From Chloroflexota bacterium (GTDB lineage: Bacteria; Chloroflexota; Dormibacteria; Aeolococcales; Aeolococcaceae), in NCBI GenBank assembly GCA_003491925.1, contig DNAU01000033.1, positions 1-14,739 of the forward strand: a stretch of DNA of 14,739 bases. The letters run 5' to 3'. A program made the translations under genes and the position numbers. Shown here in pieces: positions 11,695 through 14,739 of this stretch. Numbering within the stretch: the stretch's first letter is position 1; every line of letters begins with the position of its first letter. A model generated the notes under the pieces. That model did no database searches and had not been told where the DNA came from. It saw only the letters and a list, made by a program, of their open reading frames with translations.

Positions 11695-14153
11695 AGATCT
11701 CCCTGGAGTGGCTCCGCGAGTACGCGGAACTCGACGCCCCCGTCGATGAGCTGGTCCGGGCCCTCGTCGACACCGGCACCGAGGTCGACCGTGTCGAGCG
11801 CGCCGCCGAGGGGGCGATCGTTGCCCGGGTCCTGGAGCTGAGCCCGATCCCGGAGTCGACGCGGGGGGTGCGCCTCGCCGACATCGACGCCGGGGCCGCG
11901 GAGCCGGTGCGCCTGGTCACCGGCGCGCCCAACGTCAAAGCCGGCGACCTGGTCGGCTATGGCCCTCCCGGGACCGTTCTCCCCGGCTTCCCCGAGCCGC
12001 TCGGGGTCCGCTCGATGTTCGGCGGCCGGTACAGCTCCCCGGGGATGCTGCTCTCCGCCGCCGAGCTGGGGATCGGCGCGGACGCGAGTGGCCTGCTGAT
12101 CCTCGAGCGCGGCCGTCCCGGCCAGCCGCTCCACGAGGTGCTCGGTCTCGACGTCGTCCTCGACGTGGAGGTGACCACTAACCGGCCGGACTGCATGTGC
12201 CACCTCGGGATCGCCCGAGAGCTGGCCGCCGCGCTGGCCGAGCCCATCCGCGAGCCGTCCACCGACCTACCCGAGGGCCTGCTCTCCGCGACCGCGTCGG
12301 CGCAGCGGGCTGGGGTGCAGATCGACGACCCGGTGGGCTGCCCCCGCTTCACCGCCCTGGTGATCGAGGGGGTGACGCCGGGGGAGTCCCCCGATTGGCT
12401 ACAACGGCGGCTGCGTGCCATCGGGCTGCGTCCGATCAGCAGCCTGGTGGACGTCACCAACTACGTGACCCACGAGCTCGGCCATCCCCTCCACGCCTTC
12501 GACTTAGACCGGCTCACCGCGCTCGAGGGGGGCGGCCGCGCGGTGACCCTGACGGTGCGGAGGGCACGCCCCGGGGAGAGCCTGGAGTGTCTCGACGGCG
12601 TCACCCGCCCCCTCCATGCCGGGGACATGGTCATCGCCAGCGCCGGGGTTCCGGTGAGCCTGGCCGGGATCATCGGCGGCGCCGCCACGGCCATCGGCGA
12701 CACCACCCGCACCGTGCTGCTCGAGGCGGCCAACTGGGAGCCCACCGCGATCCGGGCGACCTCGCGGCGCCTGGGGATCCGCACCGACGCCTCGGCCCTC
12801 TACGACAAGGGCCTCCCCGACGAGCTGGCGCCCCTCGCCCTGCGCCGGGCGGCGGGGCTGATCGCGGACCTGGCCGGGGGCCACGTCCTCCGGGACCCCG
12901 TCGACGAGCACCCCGCGCCGCTCCCTCCCCTCCAGCCCGTGGAGTTGACCGGAGCGTGGCTGGGCGGGTTCCTCGGCTACCCGGTCGACGTGCACGACGC
13001 CTCCACGGTGCTGGTCCACCTCGGCTTCTCGATCGAGCAGGAGGGGGACCGGCTCACCGTCCACCCCCCGTACTTCCGGCGCGACGTGCGCATCCGCGAG
13101 GACGTCGCCGAGGAGGTGGGGCGGGGCCTCGGCTACGGGCGGCTCCCCAGCACCCTGCCTGGGCATCGCACCCCCGTCCGCCAGCTCGCCGCCGAGGATC
13201 CGATCGAGGAGCGGGTGCGCGACGTCTGCGTGGGGGCCGGCTTCGACGAGGCCCTGCCCTACGTCTTCGGCCGGCCCGAGGTCGCCGGCTGGCTTCCCGG
13301 GCTCGGCGACGGCCGCGCGCCGATGGCCCTGCTCAACCCGCTGAGCGATGACTGGACCCATCTCCGGGTCAGCCTGCTGCCCGGCCTCTGCCAGGTGCTG
13401 GCCCTCAACCAGAGCCGCGGGGTCCCGGGGGCGGCGGTCTTCGAGCTGGGCTGCGCCTTCTGGGAGGGTGAGCGAGTCGGGCAGGCCCCCGGGTCGACCC
13501 CCGACGGGATGGACGCCGGGCTCCCGCCGCTGCCCGCCGAGCCGCTCCTGCTGGCGGTGGCGCGGCACGTGGACGGGGACGCCGCGGCCGCCGCGGCGGC
13601 GCTGCGCCATGCCCAGTCCCTGCTGGCCTGGCTGATCCGCGACCTGAGCGGCGAGGCGGCCGAGACCGAGCCCGCAGCCATCGCCGGCCTGCGCCCCGGA
13701 CGCGCGGCCTGGATCCGGGCCGGGGGCGCCCGGATCGGTCTGGTGGGGGAGCTGGATGCCACCGCCGCGGAGCGCTTCGAGCTGCGCGGCCGGGTGGTGG
13801 TCGCCGAACTGCGCCTCGACGGGCTGGCGAGCGCCGGCCGCCGTCCCCAGCGGTACCGGCCGGTGCCCCGGTTCCCCGCCGTGACCCACGACCTCTCCGT
13901 CACCGTCCCCAGCCGCGAGCGGGCGGGCGACGCGCTGGCGGTGGTCCGGGAGGCCGGGGGCGCGCTCCTCGAGTCGGTCGAGCTGAGGGACGAGTTTCGC
14001 GGCCAGAAGATGGGGGAGGGGCGCAAGGGGTGGACCTTCCGGCTCACCTTCCGCAGCCCGGAGCGCACCCTCACCTCGGAGGAGGCCCAGGAGTGGCAGG
14101 AGGCCATCGTCGCGGCCCTCCACGCGCGCTGCGAGGCCGAGCTCCGCGCCTAG
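11691..14153 (+). CDS. pheT: Phenylalanyl-tRNA synthetase beta subunit
   Basis: PheT supplies tRNA binding and editing of Tyr-tRNA-Phe to the PheRS tetramer. The 820-residue length is normal. In order it has the N-terminal MKISLEWLREY, an EMAP/OB tRNA-binding domain (about 40-150, with VTGAPNVKAGDLV), the conserved NRPDC at 164-168, the B3/B4 editing domain (about 200-370, RPISSLVDVTNYV and GIIGG), the B5 domain (about 417-490), a class II-like core with ALPYVFGRPE and NPLSDDWTHLR, and a C-terminal FDX-ACB anticodon domain from about 721 (RYRPVPRFPAVTHDL). The post-NRPDC segment reads MCHLG rather than the common LSHLG, and RFEKG is replaced by LYDKG, both conservative. The start overlaps pheS by ATGA. 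Confidence 0.97.
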   Translation: MKISLEWLREYAELDAPVDELVRALVDTGTEVDRVERAAEGAIVARVLELSPIPESTRGVRLADIDAGAAEPVRLVTGAPNVKAGDLVGYGPPGTVLPGFPEPLGVRSMFGGRYSSPGMLLSAAELGIGADASGLLILERGRPGQPLHEVLGLDVVLDVEVTTNRPDCMCHLGIARELAAALAEPIREPSTDLPEGLLSATASAQRAGVQIDDPVGCPRFTALVIEGVTPGESPDWLQRRLRAIGLRPISSLVDVTNYVTHELGHPLHAFDLDRLTALEGGGRAVTLTVRRARPGESLECLDGVTRPLHAGDMVIASAGVPVSLAGIIGGAATAIGDTTRTVLLEAANWEPTAIRATSRRLGIRTDASALYDKGLPDELAPLALRRAAGLIADLAGGHVLRDPVDEHPAPLPPLQPVELTGAWLGGFLGYPVDVHDASTVLVHLGFSIEQEGDRLTVHPPYFRRDVRIREDVAEEVGRGLGYGRLPSTLPGHRTPVRQLAAEDPIEERVRDVCVGAGFDEALPYVFGRPEVAGWLPGLGDGRAPMALLNPLSDDWTHLRVSLLPGLCQVLALNQSRGVPGAAVFELGCAFWEGERVGQAPGSTPDGMDAGLPPLPAEPLLLAVARHVDGDAAAAAAALRHAQSLLAWLIRDLSGEAAETEPAAIAGLRPGRAAWIRAGGARIGLVGELDATAAERFELRGRVVVAELRLDGLASAGRRPQRYRPVPRFPAVTHDLSVTVPSRERAGDALAVVREAGGALLESVELRDEFRGQKMGEGRKGWTFRLTFRSPERTLTSEEAQEWQEAIVAALHARCEAELRA

Positions 14154-14241
14154 CGCAGGCCGCCGCGGGTCTTCGCTGATGAGCCGCGCGACCGAGACCA
14201 TGGCGGCTCGCGAGCGCCCTCGCCGCCCCTGGAGCGCCTTG

Positions 14242-14270
14242 GCCGGCGCCGCCCCCGCGGGGTCGCCGGC
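14242..14270 (+). terminator. Hairpin between pheT and phoU
   Basis: GCCGGCG (14242-14248) pairs perfectly with CGCCGGC (14264-14270), and the 15-base loop itself contains the palindrome CCCCGCGGGG. No T-run follows. It is a plausible end for the infC-pheT transcript, 88 bases after the stop codon. It also overlaps the expected -35 of phoU, so it could act as an operator instead. Confidence 0.4.
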
Positions 14271-14286
14271 ACCGGGGCTCATGGCC

Positions 14287-14292
14287 TAAGCT
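14287..14292 (+). promoter_or_regulatory. -10 box for phoU, near-leaderless
   Basis: TAAGCT fits TAnnnT and ends ten bases before the phoU GTG. The region about 17-18 bases upstream (TCGCCG) is a poor -35. There is no Shine-Dalgarno between box and start codon, so the mRNA would start at or next to the GTG. Confidence 0.4.
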
Positions 14293-14302
14293 GGCAATCA
14301 CC

Positions 14303-14739
14303 GTGAGCGAGTCCGTCGAGACCAGATCCCTCCGGGACTCTCCCGCGACCGGCTTCGACACGGAGCTTCGGCGCATCCGCGACCTGATTCTCACCATGGG
14401 TGACGAGGTCGACAGGGCGATGACCCGCGCCACCGAGGGGTTGGTGGATCGGGACGTGGACCTCTGCACCGCGGTGATCCGCGACGACGCCCGCATCAAC
14501 GCGCTCCTGGTCACGGTGCGCGAGGTGACCTTCGACGCCATCGCCCATGCGCCGGCCCCGCCTCAGCTCCGCGAAGCCCTCGGGCTGCTGCACATGGCCA
14601 GCGAGCTGGAGCGGATGGGTGACCACTGCGCCAGCATCGCCAAGAGCGGTCGCGAGCTCGCGAACCTCCCGCCCCTCTCCAGCCAATTCGACCTTCCTCA
14701 GCTCTCCGAGGCGTGCGAGGTGCAGGTGCGCGACATCCT
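14303..14739 (+). CDS. phoU: PhoU-type phosphate signalling regulator, 3'-truncated by window edge
   Basis: PhoU proteins are helical-bundle, metal-binding cytoplasmic regulators that link the PstSCAB phosphate transporter to the PhoR/PhoB kinase system. The frame is open from GTG 14303 to the window end (145 codons). After a 17-residue non-conserved start comes the first PhoU repeat: FDTELRRIRDLILTMGDEVD, then LVDRDVDLCTAVIRDDARIN, and the metal-binding E-x2-R-x2-DH signature in ELERMGDHCASIAK. This is the expected first half of a roughly 220-residue protein, and the second repeat would follow. ATG 14398 is internal to the first helix and unlikely. pst or pho genes are not in view, so the partner system is unknown. 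Confidence 0.9.
   Translation, partial: MSESVETRSLRDSPATGFDTELRRIRDLILTMGDEVDRAMTRATEGLVDRDVDLCTAVIRDDARINALLVTVREVTFDAIAHAPAPPQLREALGLLHMASELERMGDHCASIAKSGRELANLPPLSSQFDLPQLSEACEVQVRDI

Overview
The window is a high-GC (roughly 70 %) stretch of bacterial chromosome in which nearly every supported gene lies on the + strand and concerns translation. Gene content and order (rsmI-metG-tatD-rsmA, then thrS, tlyA, infC-rpmI-rplT-pheS-pheT, then phoU) suggest a free-living member of the Terrabacteria. The Thermus-like single-knuckle MetRS, the 3'-CCA not being encoded in the tRNA, and the TAnnnT promoter boxes would fit Chloroflexota, Dormibacterota or a deep Actinomycetota lineage. This placement is an inference from a few genes, not an identification. 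No mobile element, CRISPR array, prophage or transfer signature was found.

Region 1 (1-5237) is a tightly packed run: the 3' part of rsmI (16S rRNA C1402 2'-O-methyltransferase), metG (methionyl-tRNA synthetase), tatD (metal-dependent DNase), rsmA/ksgA (16S rRNA dimethyladenosine transferase) and an MFS exporter. Three junctions are 4-base ATGA overlaps. The one apparent gap, tatD-rsmA, is spanned by a 19-codon mini-ORF that has its own Shine-Dalgarno and ends in ATGA on the rsmA start. A hairpin overlaps and follows the exporter stop codon.

Region 2 (5238-6600) is the least ordinary part. It has a small four-cysteine zinc-ribbon gene, a tRNA-Val(GAC), and a 374-base non-coding stretch with three copies of an 18-bp repeat, two adjacent hairpins and a TTGTCCACA DnaA-box-like site. 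It ends with a second small cysteine-rich (treble-clef-like) gene behind a promoter whose -10 lies inside a perfect dyad.

Region 3 (6601-14153) holds thrS (lacking the usual TGS domain, with a promoter so close to the ATG that the mRNA should be leaderless or nearly so), a TlyA-type rRNA methyltransferase, and the infC-rpmI-rplT-pheS-pheT block. infC has its own promoter, a short leader with a possible 18-codon leader peptide and a canonical intrinsic terminator, and appears to start at an AUC codon. AUC is a non-standard start of the kind known to underlie IF3 autoregulation. pheS and pheT overlap by ATGA. rpmI starts inside the end of infC.

Region 4 (14154-14739) has a hairpin, a TAAGCT box and the 5' part of phoU, also without a Shine-Dalgarno. 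The genes together make and decode aminoacyl-tRNAs (Met, Thr, Phe, Val), initiate translation (IF3), build the 50S subunit (L35, L20) and modify rRNA (RsmI, RsmA, TlyA). The main interest is in how they appear to be controlled.
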